16,347 bases of DNA from an uncultured Saprospiraceae bacterium (GCA_937967535.1 CALCMV010000041.1:1-16347), one strand, 5' to 3'. Numbered from the stretch's first letter, positions 6,985 to 15,195 are shown. Made by a program: numbers and translations. The notes: generated from the letters alone by a model not told the origin.

Positions 6985-7003
6985 ATCCCAATAGCTATCG
7001 GAT
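6985..7003. repeat. Degenerate ATAGCTATCGG palindrome
   Basis: ATCCCAATAGCTATCGGAT shares the 11-bp core ATAGCTATCGG with the longer palindrome at 16255-16285. The arms pair only in part here. It is a dispersed short palindrome with no assigned function. Confidence 0.4.
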
Positions 7004-7128
7004 ATGCATCATGTTTAGTTATTTTTAAATTGTATTAATTTAAAATTTAATTATTTACAAAAATAAAAATAAATAAATTATTTGCTTTCGATTTGTAATT
7101 TTTAATTTGGCGAACACATTGATTTGAG

Positions 7129-7197
7129 AATTTGCTCTACAAAATACTGCGTAGCACTCGCCTTGCATTTCTCAAAAATGCAAGGCGAGTCTTCATT
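7129..7197 (+). repeat. 69-bp hairpin repeat, copy 1
   Basis: It begins AATTTGCTCTACAAAATACTG and contains the hairpin ACTCGCCTTGCATTT (7156-7170) / AAATGCAAGGCGAGT (7176-7190), a 15-bp stem with a 5-nt loop. It matches 11999-12067 in the same orientation with eight differences, most of them in the loop. No plus-strand gene ends nearby, so terminator function does not explain this copy. Confidence 0.7.
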
Positions 7198-7406
7198 TAA
7201 GATGCTTATAAATCTGTACCGCGATTCATAATTCATTTAGATTATTGATTTATTGATTGTTTAAAAATATGATAGTCAATATGTTATTGAATGGAATTTT
7301 CGATTTGTAAAAACACCCCAAATTGTTACTTTTTTTATCTTTTAAATAACTGTACCTTTAATTCAATTTGCAACCACACACTTTCTTCATTTGTAAAATT
7401 TGAATT

Positions 7407-10400
7407 ATGAAAAAATGGATATTATCTATTTTTATTATGCTCGCCTATTGTGTAATGATGCAAGCACAATGCCCCACAGGCGATATTTCATTTACCTCGC
7501 AACAACAGATAAATAACTTTGCGGCGAATTATCCGGGATGCACGGAAATACCCGGAGGTGTTTTGATTGATGGCAACACGTTAATTACCTCATTAGCCGG
7601 ACTTAGTCAACTTACTAGTGTTGGTGGAAATTTGGAGATTGAACTGAATTTTGACTTGACGACTTTGTCCGGCTTGGACAACATTACTACTGTTGGTGGA
7701 AATTTGAAAATTTATCGTAATCCTATCACAGCTTTGACCGGTTTGGGCAATCTCACGAGCATTGGTGGAGATTTGGAGATTGTAAGAAATAATAGCCTGA
7801 CGACTTTATCCGGTTTGGAGAATCTTACTGCCATTGGGGGGGATTTTTGGATGGATGATAATGATGACTTAACGACTTTAAACAGTTTGAATAATCTGAC
7901 GACCATTGGTGGAAATTTGTGGGTAGAGGGCAATGAAAGTTTGGCGGCTTTAACAGGCTTGGAGAATATTTCTACTATTGATGGAAACTTGCAAATTGAA
8001 CGTAATTTCGGCTTGACGGATTTCACCGGATTGGAAAATATCACTTCTGTTGGGCAAGATTTGAAGATTAGGAGTAATGCAAACCTGACCACTCTAATCG
8101 GTTTGGAGAATATTACTGCTGTCGGGGGAAACTTGAGTATTAACAGTAACCGCTATTTGATGGCTTTGACAGAATTGGGAAATGTTACTGATATTGGAGA
8201 AAACTTGGTGATTTATAGTAATGATAGCTTGACAACCTTGACCGGATTGGAGGGTATTAATAATGTTGGAGGAAGTTTGATAATTGGAAGTTCATTCAGC
8301 AATAATAACCTAACAACTTTGATAGGCTTGGAGAATATTACTACTATAGGAGGACGTTTGGTGATTGAAAATAATGATAATTTATTGGATTTGAATGAAT
8401 TGGGGAATATTACTGACATCGGGGAAAGTGTGGAGCTTAAAAACAATGATGCTCTTAGCAACCTCAATGGACTAAGCAACTTAACAATTATCAATAATGA
8501 TTTGCGTATTACCGGTAATTCCTCGCTTATTGTACTTGATGGGCTAAATCAAATCACATCTATTGGAGGGGGCTTACACATTACGTCAAATTCCGCACTC
8601 AATAATCTCGATGGACTAAGTCAAATCACCTCTGTCGGAGAAGATTTACATATTTCTTCTAACCCCGCACTCTCCAACTTCGATGGGCTAAACCAACTCA
8701 CATCTATCGGAGGAGGTTTGGGGCTTATTGATAATTCTTCAATGATTAATTTGGATGGACTTAACCAAATCACATCGCTTGGGGAATATTTATGGATTGG
8801 CAGTAATACATCACTCACCAATTTGGATGGACTAAACAACTTGACGAGTATAAATGGTCATTTGGATATTAGTTATAATGATGTACTCAATGATATAAGC
8901 GGATTAGAACTTGATACCTTCGGCATAACAAATATACTTATAAGATATAATACTAACCTTTCCCTTTGTAACTCGACAACCATCTGCAATTACATACAAA
9001 ATGAGGGAACCATTTCCATTTCAGATAATGCATCGGGGTGTAATAACCCGGAAGAAGTTACTGCTTCATGCAATTCATCACCTTCCTGCTCTGACGATTT
9101 AATTATCTTTAATTCACAAGCACAAATAGATAATTTTGCTATAAATAACCCCAACTGTACAGTGATAGCAGGTGATGTAAATATCATCAACTCTACCGAT
9201 ATTTCCAACCTCAACGGACTCAACCAAATCACCTCTATCGAAGGCGATTTGTGGGTCGATAATAATACTTTGTTGACCGATTTTGCAGGACTGGAAAATC
9301 TCACTTCCATAGGCGGCGTTCTTTATATCGCATCCAATCCTATGCTTTCAGGTTTTGCAGGTTTTGACAATCTGGATTATTCGACCATGTTCCTTTTAAC
9401 AGTAGAAGATAATGCTGCATTGAGTACATGTAATGTGGAAGGTATATGCACCCGTTTGCAAAATGGAGGCACTGCGAATTTTTCCAATAATGCTTCCGCT
9501 TGCAATACTATTGAGGAAGTTTCTGAAAGTTGCGGTCTTCCTTTAGTAGATAATCAATGTGAATTAGTGATTGACAATACATTTGCAGATGATGGGACAT
9601 TTCTGCAAGAATACGACTGGGAATTCGATATTTACAACGGCTATTCAGGCGTAGCACAGTATTATATCAGCGATTTGGCTACAATGCCGGATGGTAGGAT
9701 ATTCGGTATAGGCTTCGTTGGTCGTGTATTAAATCTACCCTACTTTCAAGTAGAGCCACGCATAGGCATATTTGCACTAACTTCATCCGGCGAGCTAGAC
9801 TATATCAGACAACCCCCCGGACAGTTACATTCATCTACAATAGGTCAAATCGTTGCATCAAACGGTCATCTTATTTATAGTTCATCTTTTAATAATCTGA
9901 GTTGTTTTGACCCTGACAATCCCGATGTGCCATGTTTTGAGTCAATTGATTTTGGTAGTAGTATCAGTAAATTGACAGTACAGACAGATGGTAAAATACT
10001 CATCGGGACTATTAGTGGAGGTCTGTCACGATATTTGCCGGACGGCACAGCCGATGCCGATTTTAATGGAAATGTGGGCGGTGCTACCGGCGAAATAACC
10101 GACATTGATGTTCTACAGAATGGGCAGATAATCATCACTAGAATCGATGGAATTACGAGACTGAATAGCGATGGTACAATGGATACTAGCTTTGGAATCA
10201 ATGGATTCTTTACACATACCGGATTTGATGATATCAAAAACCAATTTGTCGAACTCCCAACCGGAGACTATGCCGTACTATCAGGAACTGATTTGGTGTA
10301 TGTTTCGCCCCTTGGGACAGAGATTGCTACAAACCCCTATTTTGACCCTCCGGGAGAGGCTAATCCTTACATTAAAAGAGACATGCTGGCATTGCCCTCC

Positions 10401-11960
10401 GGCGAAATTCTGATTGCCTCTAATGATGCCCTTCTTGCTTATCAGGATAACTATCTTGCCATTATAGATACCGATGGTACGGCTAGCTATACCCTCACAC
10501 CAACTACATCACTTGCATTTCAAGGGAATAAAGTACTCGTGGGCGGTTTTACCTACGGTTATGACCCTTTTCGAGAATGGAGCGCGTGGGTAAGCCGTTA
10601 CGAATGTGATAATTTTGGTAAAATACACTTTTCTACATTTTACGATATTAACCAAAATAAAATACAAGACATCGGCGAACCCAAATACAACGATGCTATG
10701 ATGCTCATAGAGTCCAATACATCGGCATTTTCTCAAAACCAGCTAAGTGTATATCCATTCTCCGGCGAATCAGGCAATTATACAATCTCTTATGAGCAAG
10801 ACAACAGCGAATGGGAATTGACCACCGATTCTATATCGTATGTCGTTTCACTTCAAAATAATGAAAACGACACCCTTTACTTCGGTCTACATCCCAATGA
10901 ATTAGTCAGCGATATACGCCCCACTATCGCTTCTCCGCCTGTCCGCTGCAATGAAATTATCACCTTCGACATCAATACCAAAAATCTCGGCACGACCATA
11001 GCAGACGGCACACTCTGGCTCGAAGTGGATGAAAATATCCTTACCACCAACTTCATAGATACACCCGATACCACCGTCACGCCCAATCGTTACGGTTGGT
11101 TTTTCAGTGATTTATTTCCAAGCCAATCTATTGATAAACAGATAGATTTGCAAATACCCGGACCGCCCGATTTTCCATTAGGTGATTTACTTTCTTTTAA
11201 TACTTATTCAAATTTTGAAGACGAAAACGGCACAAATACTTCCCCGACCTTTACCTATAGCCCCGAAGTCCGTTGCTCTTACGACCCCAATGATAAGCTC
11301 GTCAACCCCGGACGCGAGGGCGATTATGCTTTGTTTGATGAAAACCTCATTTACACCGTTCGCTTTCAAAATACGGGCAATGATGTTGCCTTCGACGTAG
11401 TCATACGCGATACGCTTGACACCAATCTCGACCTCGAAAGTTTTCGCTTATTGGGCAGTAGTCACACCGAGCGACTCAATACTCAAATGAGTGATGATGG
11501 TATTTTAACTTTTGAATTTAGAGATATTTTCCTACCTGATTCTACCTCCGATTTTGAAGGAAGTCAGGGCTATGTCAGCTACCTCATTCGGACGCTTGAT
11601 GGCTTGGCAGAGGAAACACCCGTTACCAATTCAGCAGGAATATATTTTGACCTTAATCCGCCCATTATTACCAATACAACGCAGAGTATTATGGTGAGTG
11701 AATTACCAACAGTTTCGGTACAATCACCTGATAATGAGTTAGTTTTTGAGATTATTCCAAATCCAAATCCGGGCATATTCCATGTACAAGGTATTACAAA
11801 TGCTGAGTATCGCATATTTAATTCAATAGGACAAATCCTTCATTCCGGTCAGCTAAATAATGATGCTCTTATTGATGTTAGCCAAGCCACTTCCGGTATT
11901 TATTTTATTGAAATTCGAGCAGACAAACAAATTGGTACACAGCGTTTTATTAAACAATAG
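7407..11960 (+). CDS. Giant secreted LRR/receptor-L repeat protein with T9SS type A sorting domain
   Basis: A 1517-residue surface or secreted protein. Residues 1-21 are a signal peptide (ending MMQA-QC). Module 1 (about 22-557) starts CPTGDISFTSQQQINNFA and has about 19 repeats of 24 residues, consensus LTTLxGLENITxIGGNLxIxxN, like the receptor-L/LRR-like beta-solenoid repeats common in Bacteroidota. Module 2 (561-709) repeats the same start (CSDDLIIFNSQAQIDNFA) with only three repeats. Both close with a Cys-containing cap ending near EEVxxSC. Residues about 715-1065 resemble delta-60 propeller repeats (TDGKILIG, RLNSDGTMDTSFG). Then come an SdrD-like stretch (DINQNKIQDIGEP, from about 1071), a DPND domain of DUF7619 type (from 1289, CSYDPNDK), and a type A T9SS tail (about 1447-1517: PNPNPGIF, YRIFNSIGQIL, SGIYFIEI, QRFIKQ). 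It is likely an adhesin or binding protein; the ligand is unknown. Confidence 0.88.
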   Translation: MKKWILSIFIMLAYCVMMQAQCPTGDISFTSQQQINNFAANYPGCTEIPGGVLIDGNTLITSLAGLSQLTSVGGNLEIELNFDLTTLSGLDNITTVGGNLKIYRNPITALTGLGNLTSIGGDLEIVRNNSLTTLSGLENLTAIGGDFWMDDNDDLTTLNSLNNLTTIGGNLWVEGNESLAALTGLENISTIDGNLQIERNFGLTDFTGLENITSVGQDLKIRSNANLTTLIGLENITAVGGNLSINSNRYLMALTELGNVTDIGENLVIYSNDSLTTLTGLEGINNVGGSLIIGSSFSNNNLTTLIGLENITTIGGRLVIENNDNLLDLNELGNITDIGESVELKNNDALSNLNGLSNLTIINNDLRITGNSSLIVLDGLNQITSIGGGLHITSNSALNNLDGLSQITSVGEDLHISSNPALSNFDGLNQLTSIGGGLGLIDNSSMINLDGLNQITSLGEYLWIGSNTSLTNLDGLNNLTSINGHLDISYNDVLNDISGLELDTFGITNILIRYNTNLSLCNSTTICNYIQNEGTISISDNASGCNNPEEVTASCNSSPSCSDDLIIFNSQAQIDNFAINNPNCTVIAGDVNIINSTDISNLNGLNQITSIEGDLWVDNNTLLTDFAGLENLTSIGGVLYIASNPMLSGFAGFDNLDYSTMFLLTVEDNAALSTCNVEGICTRLQNGGTANFSNNASACNTIEEVSESCGLPLVDNQCELVIDNTFADDGTFLQEYDWEFDIYNGYSGVAQYYISDLATMPDGRIFGIGFVGRVLNLPYFQVEPRIGIFALTSSGELDYIRQPPGQLHSSTIGQIVASNGHLIYSSSFNNLSCFDPDNPDVPCFESIDFGSSISKLTVQTDGKILIGTISGGLSRYLPDGTADADFNGNVGGATGEITDIDVLQNGQIIITRIDGITRLNSDGTMDTSFGINGFFTHTGFDDIKNQFVELPTGDYAVLSGTDLVYVSPLGTEIATNPYFDPPGEANPYIKRDMLALPSGEILIASNDALLAYQDNYLAIIDTDGTASYTLTPTTSLAFQGNKVLVGGFTYGYDPFREWSAWVSRYECDNFGKIHFSTFYDINQNKIQDIGEPKYNDAMMLIESNTSAFSQNQLSVYPFSGESGNYTISYEQDNSEWELTTDSISYVVSLQNNENDTLYFGLHPNELVSDIRPTIASPPVRCNEIITFDINTKNLGTTIADGTLWLEVDENILTTNFIDTPDTTVTPNRYGWFFSDLFPSQSIDKQIDLQIPGPPDFPLGDLLSFNTYSNFEDENGTNTSPTFTYSPEVRCSYDPNDKLVNPGREGDYALFDENLIYTVRFQNTGNDVAFDVVIRDTLDTNLDLESFRLLGSSHTERLNTQMSDDGILTFEFRDIFLPDSTSDFEGSQGYVSYLIRTLDGLAEETPVTNSAGIYFDLNPPIITNTTQSIMVSELPTVSVQSPDNELVFEIIPNPNPGIFHVQGITNAEYRIFNSIGQILHSGQLNNDALIDVSQATSGIYFIEIRADKQIGTQRFIKQ
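7581..8957 (+). repeat. In-gene 72-bp tandem repeats (24-residue units) of module 1
   Basis: About 19 units lie between codons 59 and 517. Units 2-12 favour the version GGxTTGGAGAATATTACT (GLENIT), while units 14-17 favour GATGGACTAAATCAAATCACATCT-like DNA (DGLNQITS), so the array has two blocks with different DNA as well as protein consensus. One unit (the tenth) has a 3-residue insertion. No frame break was seen. Confidence 0.8.
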
Positions 11961-11978
11961 CATCGTTAACGTCATTTG

Positions 11979-12014
11979 TTTTGTAGAGCAAATTCATGAA
12001 TTTGCTCTACAAAA
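11979..12014. repeat. Perfect 36-bp palindrome after the giant gene
   Basis: The half-site TTTTGTAGAGCAAATTCA (11979-11996) is followed at once by its exact reverse complement (11997-12014), with no loop. It starts 18 nt after the stop of the giant gene. Its right half overlaps the start of the 69-bp hairpin repeat. Copy 1 of that repeat has the right half only. Confidence 0.8.
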
Positions 12015-12067
12015 TACCGCATAGCACTCGCCTTGCATTCTTAGGAAATGCAAGGCGAGTTTTCATT
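11999..12067 (+). repeat. 69-bp hairpin repeat, copy 2 (could end the giant transcript)
   Basis: It has the same sequence class as 7129-7197. The hairpin is ACTCGCCTTGCATT (12026-12039) / AATGCAAGGCGAGT (12047-12060), a 14-bp stem and 7-nt loop, followed by TTTTCATT. In this position it could work as an intrinsic terminator for the giant gene, but the copy upstream of the gene argues that it is a dispersed repeat first. Confidence 0.7.
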
Positions 12068-12286
12068 AAAAACAATGCCATACAAACGCGATTTTTTTTA
12101 TTTTTTTATGGGAAAAACGATTGCGCTGACATTTCCTAAAATAACACTACAAAATATCATCAACACCACATTCTGGCAAAACCGTTTCACGCATACCATC
12201 GAAGAAATATCCGGCATAGTATTTCACCCGACTTTACTTCACCTTTCGTACTGCTCTCTCGCTAAATAAGGTCTGAATATCGAAGG

Positions 12287-12316
12287 TTGATTTTCCCCAA
12301 TAATTCCCTACCTTCG
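12287..12316 (+). promoter_or_regulatory. Candidate Bacteroidota promoter for the helicase
   Basis: TTG (12287-12289), a 19-bp spacer and TACCTTCG (12309-12316) match TTG-N17-23-TAnnTTTG with one mismatch. It lies 65 nt before the helicase ATG, leaving a leader made mostly of word repeats. Confidence 0.45.
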
Positions 12317-12328
12317 CCGTATGAGTTG

Positions 12329-12381
12329 GATTCGCCAATTCGTCAACACAACAACTCGTCAATTCATCAACTCACAACAAC
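12329..12381 (+). repeat. Word-repeat array, AATTCGTCAAC/AACTCGTCAATTC, before the helicase
   Basis: The words ATTCGCCAATTCGTCAACAC, AACAACTCGTCAATTCATC and AACTCACAACAAC run straight into the ATG at 12382. The array would form the 5' untranslated region. No Shine-Dalgarno site is seen. Confidence 0.45.
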
Positions 12382-14286
12382 ATGTCCGATACAAGCGAAT
12401 TAGAACAATTACTGGAAACCCTATACATCGAAAAAAAAGAAGATTTCGAGCAATACCGCGCTATGGTATTAAAATTACCATTGGCAAAAAAAAAGGAAAA
12501 AGGCTGGTGTTGGCATCCTTTTATCGTACAAAAAACGGGCTTCACGTATGGCGAACGTGCGTATATCGTGGGCGAACGCACCGCCAATCTCGACGAAGCC
12601 CATCGGTTTCGTTCCGGTATGCCTGTCAATATTTTTTTGAAAGAAGAAAAAGAAACCCCTAAGGAATTTGGCGGCGTGATAAAATACATTGACAAAAACA
12701 AAATGAAAATCGTACTCAATGGCAAAGACGTACCGCAATGGATGAATCGCGGTTTGTTGGGTATTGATTTGATGTTTGACGAAAAAACGTATTTGGAAAT
12801 GGAAAAAGCCCTCAAAAAAATCATCAAAGCGCGGGGCAATCGTATGGCAGAATTGCGCGATATTTTTCTGGGTAAAATGCAGCCGCAATTCCGCGAACTA
12901 AGCCATCACATCGAAGTCCCCAACCTCAATAAATCCCAAAATGCCGCCATCAATAATATCCTCGCCGCTTACGATGTTGCCATCATACACGGACCGCCGG
13001 GAACGGGTAAAACCACCACATTAGTACAGGCAATCAAGCTCGTATGTAAGCAAGAAAATGGTATATTAGTCACCGCCGCCAGCAATGCCGCAGTGGATTT
13101 GATGGTCGATAGACTCTCCAATGAAGGCTTGAATGTTGTCCGTATCGGCAATATTTCGCGGGTCGATGAAAAGCTGATTGAGCATACCTTAGAAGGGCGA
13201 CTATCTGCACATCCCGAATCCAAAAACATCAAAAAAGTCAAGCAACAAGCCGCCGAATGTCGCCGCAAAGCCGGAAAATACAAACGCACCTTTACCCACG
13301 CAGACCGCCGCGAACGCAACGAACTCTACCGCGAAGCCGGCGAACTCAGCGGATGGGCGCGTCAACTTGAAGATAGCTTAATCCATCAAATTATCGCGGC
13401 TGCCGATGTGGTGGCTTGCACGCTCATCAATACGATACATGGCACACTCGACGAACATAAATTCCACACCGTAGTCATCGACGAAGCCGCACAAGCCCTC
13501 GAACCTGCCACTTGGATTCCCCTCACGCGAGCGCATCGCGTCATCCTCGCAGGCGACCCATTCCAACTGCCGCCTACCGTAAAATCTTATCAGGCACAAA
13601 AATTAGGCTATGCCAAAACCCTGATTGAGAAGGGTTTGGAGCGATTTGATACCGTCAATTTTCTCAATGTACAATACCGCATGAATACGCTCATCATGGG
13701 TTTCTCCAACCAACAATTTTATGATAATCAACTCCTTGCAGATGTCGCCGTAGAGCATTGGAAACTCCAATTAGCGGCGGATATTCCTTTGGTGTTTGTG
13801 GATACGGCAGGTTGCGGATTTGAGGAGCGTGTCAATCCCGAATCGGGCAGCAAAATGAACCCCGACGAGTGGCTCATCCTCTACGAACACCTCGCTAAAT
13901 TGCTTGACCAATTCCACGACCACGAACAACCAAGCATCGGCATCATCTCCCCGTATCGCGCTCAGGTAGAACACATTAAGACCGAATTTCCGACCTTCGA
14001 CAAACTCGAACCCGTCAAAGACCAAGTGACCATTTCGACCATCGACGGCTTTCAGGGACAAGAGCGCGACGTGATGTACATCTCCCTCGTCCGTTCCAAT
14101 TCAAAGGGCGAAATCGGCTTCCTTTCCGACTACCGCCGCATGAATGTTGCCATGACTCGCGCCAAGAAAAAACTTATCGTTATCGGTGATAGTGCGACGA
14201 TTGGTGGGCATGGGTTTTATAATGATTTTCTGACTTATGTGGAGGCGCATGGGGCTTATGAGACGGCTTGGGAGTATATGAGTTGA
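12382..14286 (+). CDS. Upf1/IGHMBP2-like superfamily 1B helicase
   Basis: A 634-residue cytosolic ATP-dependent DNA and/or RNA helicase. All core SF1 motifs are intact: Walker A GPPGTGKT (204-211), motif Ia (VTAASNAAVD), Walker B DEAAQ (367-371), motif III AGDPFQLPPTV, motif IV VQYRMN, motif V STIDGFQGQERDVMYISLVRS, cut here to its key residues DGFQGQERD, and motif VI YRRMNVAMTRAKKK with arginines from 585. The DEAAQ form and the overall order place it in the Upf1-like group (SMUBP-2/IGHMBP2, Dna2-like). The N-terminal 180 residues match the beta-barrel and stalk region of bacterial members. The length is usual. Its role in bacteria is not settled; nucleic acid repair or RNA metabolism are the usual guesses. 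It is a single gene. A run of nine A (12486-12494) lies inside the coding sequence, near the 5' end. Confidence 0.92.
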   Translation: MSDTSELEQLLETLYIEKKEDFEQYRAMVLKLPLAKKKEKGWCWHPFIVQKTGFTYGERAYIVGERTANLDEAHRFRSGMPVNIFLKEEKETPKEFGGVIKYIDKNKMKIVLNGKDVPQWMNRGLLGIDLMFDEKTYLEMEKALKKIIKARGNRMAELRDIFLGKMQPQFRELSHHIEVPNLNKSQNAAINNILAAYDVAIIHGPPGTGKTTTLVQAIKLVCKQENGILVTAASNAAVDLMVDRLSNEGLNVVRIGNISRVDEKLIEHTLEGRLSAHPESKNIKKVKQQAAECRRKAGKYKRTFTHADRRERNELYREAGELSGWARQLEDSLIHQIIAAADVVACTLINTIHGTLDEHKFHTVVIDEAAQALEPATWIPLTRAHRVILAGDPFQLPPTVKSYQAQKLGYAKTLIEKGLERFDTVNFLNVQYRMNTLIMGFSNQQFYDNQLLADVAVEHWKLQLAADIPLVFVDTAGCGFEERVNPESGSKMNPDEWLILYEHLAKLLDQFHDHEQPSIGIISPYRAQVEHIKTEFPTFDKLEPVKDQVTISTIDGFQGQERDVMYISLVRSNSKGEIGFLSDYRRMNVAMTRAKKKLIVIGDSATIGGHGFYNDFLTYVEAHGAYETAWEYMS

Positions 14287-14333
14287 ACGTAAATTTGATT
14301 TTACTTGATAATTTAATTTGAGGAAAATAAAAA

Positions 14334-14350
14334 GTACGCAATTTGCGTAC
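14334..14350. promoter_or_regulatory. Palindromic operator candidate for higBA
   Basis: GTACGCAA-T-TTGCGTAC is a perfect 8-bp inverted repeat around one base, 26 nt before the toxin start. HigA-type antitoxins repress their own operon through such palindromes. It covers a TTG (14343-14345) that lies 20 bp before TATCTTAC (14366-14373), a weak -7-like element ending 3 nt before the ATG. Confidence 0.55.
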
Positions 14351-14376
14351 AAGCTAAAAAACAACTATCTTACACT

Positions 14377-14706
14377 ATGAAAGTAAAAATCTTCAAATGG
14401 GCTAATGTGATGAATCATTGCGAGGGTAATGTTATCATGAAGAAAGCGTTTATTGATTTTTACAATCAACTCCAATTTTGTGATTGGGAAATTCCAAGCG
14501 ACATTATTAAAAGTTTCAGAACGGCAGACATTGTACCATGTGAAGGCAAGCCATTCAATCGAGTGGTTTTCAATGTTGGTGGCAATAAATTTAGGCTAAT
14601 TTGTGGGTACAAATTCGGGAAGAAATATGTCGTATTATACGTGCGTTTTGTCGGAACGCATAATGAATACAACAAAGTAAAAGTTTGTGAAGTAGATATG
14701 TTTTAA
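14377..14706 (+). CDS. higB: HigB-family toxin (mRNA interferase)
   Basis: A 109-residue toxin of the HigB_toxin type within the RelE/ParE superfamily, expected to cut mRNA on the ribosome until bound by its antitoxin. The family core is clear: DWEIPSDIIKSF (about 36-47), TADIV, NRVVFNVGGNKFRLI (61-75) and the C-terminal signature YVRFVGTHNEYNKV (88-101). The N-terminal start KVKIFKWANVMNHC aligns with the family's usual start, which supports the ATG at 14377 rather than the internal ATGs. It is the first gene of a two-gene operon; the antitoxin begins 8 nt after its stop, the toxin-first order typical of higBA. Four cysteines are more than I would expect in this family, but no key block is missing. 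Confidence 0.9.
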   Translation: MKVKIFKWANVMNHCEGNVIMKKAFIDFYNQLQFCDWEIPSDIIKSFRTADIVPCEGKPFNRVVFNVGGNKFRLICGYKFGKKYVVLYVRFVGTHNEYNKVKVCEVDMF

Positions 14707-14714
14707 TTTTAATT

Positions 14715-15098
14715 ATGAAAAATTTAAAATATAAAAAAATAAAAAGTTTGGGACAGTACAATGAATACTGCGACACCCACGCCGAACTCATGATAACCGA
14801 AGAAGCAACAGATGAAATTGAATTATTGGAACTACTGATAGAGGATTATGACCGCCGAATGATGGCAGGTAAATTGGAAGAATTGAATCCGGTGGAGTTG
14901 TTGAAATCTTTATTAGAAAATGCGGAATGGAGTCAAAGCAAATTTGCCGAAGAAATAGGCGTTTCGCGCCAACTTATTAATGATATTCTCGCTTATCGTC
15001 GCAATATCAGCAAGGAATTAGTGGTCAAATTCGCCGATTTTTTTGCTATGTCGCAAGAGGCATTTAGTCGAAATTATGAGTTGAGCAATATAAAGTAA
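14715..15098 (+). CDS. higA: HigA-family antitoxin, HTH transcriptional regulator
   Basis: A 127-residue antitoxin that should neutralise the upstream HigB and repress the operon. The N-terminal half (about 1-65) is acidic and helical, with an EIELLELLIEDYDRR stretch typical of the toxin-binding and dimerisation part of long HigA proteins. The C-terminal half is a Cro/C1-type HTH (about 60-118), with WSQSKFAEEIGVSRQLINDI as helices 2-3 and RRNISKELVVKFADFF after it. The start at 14715 gives the normal family length; no ribosome binding site is visible in the 8-nt gap after the toxin. The palindrome at 14334-14350 is its likely operator. Confidence 0.9.
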   Translation: MKNLKYKKIKSLGQYNEYCDTHAELMITEEATDEIELLELLIEDYDRRMMAGKLEELNPVELLKSLLENAEWSQSKFAEEIGVSRQLINDILAYRRNISKELVVKFADFFAMSQEAFSRNYELSNIK

Positions 15099-15195
15099 GA
15101 CTGTCCATATCTTTTCAAATGAAGTAACTCTTGTTAATGAACCAACAAATCCGATTAAGAGAAAAAAATAAATTCCATATCTACCGAAAAACCCG

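Larger units (their letters stand above)
6856..7406. other. Gene-free 551-bp divergent region
   Basis: No gene is visible. The stretch is AT-rich and holds the protease promoter candidate (6860-6867), a degenerate ATAGCTATCGG palindrome (6985-7003), copy 1 of a 69-bp hairpin repeat (7129-7197), TGATTTATTGATTG-type words near 7240-7260, and a possible -7 element TACCTTTA (7353-7360) for the giant gene at 7407. Just before that ATG are TTCATTTG (7386-7393) and AAAATTTG (7395-7402), each one base from TAnnTTTG. Confidence 0.55.
11961..12381. other. Gene-free 421-bp region before the helicase
   Basis: After the palindrome and hairpin repeat, 12068-12286 shows no recognisable gene. A frame from an ATG at 12075 to 12269 (64 residues) starts in poly-T, has no recognised motif and begins right at the repeat, so I regard it as chance or a remnant. 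A promoter candidate (12287-12316) and a word array (12329-12381) follow. Confidence 0.5.

Noticed and set aside
7129..7197. Intrinsic terminator
   Set aside because: No + strand gene precedes it (the neighbour on that side is on the minus strand and starts there), and it has no T-run after the stem.
7712..9310. Several minus-strand frames of 70-126 residues opposite the giant gene repeats
   Set aside because: Their periodic sequence mirrors the 24-residue repeats of the sense gene, and none has a credible start or family signature.
12048..12269. Small + strand frame between the giant gene and the helicase
   Set aside because: It starts inside the hairpin repeat and poly-T, and has no motif, promoter or ribosome binding site. 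It could be a remnant but is not supported as a gene.
12321..12662. Out-of-frame 113-codon frame starting before the helicase
   Set aside because: It overlaps the well-supported helicase N-terminus in another frame, and is very basic with no recognisable fold.
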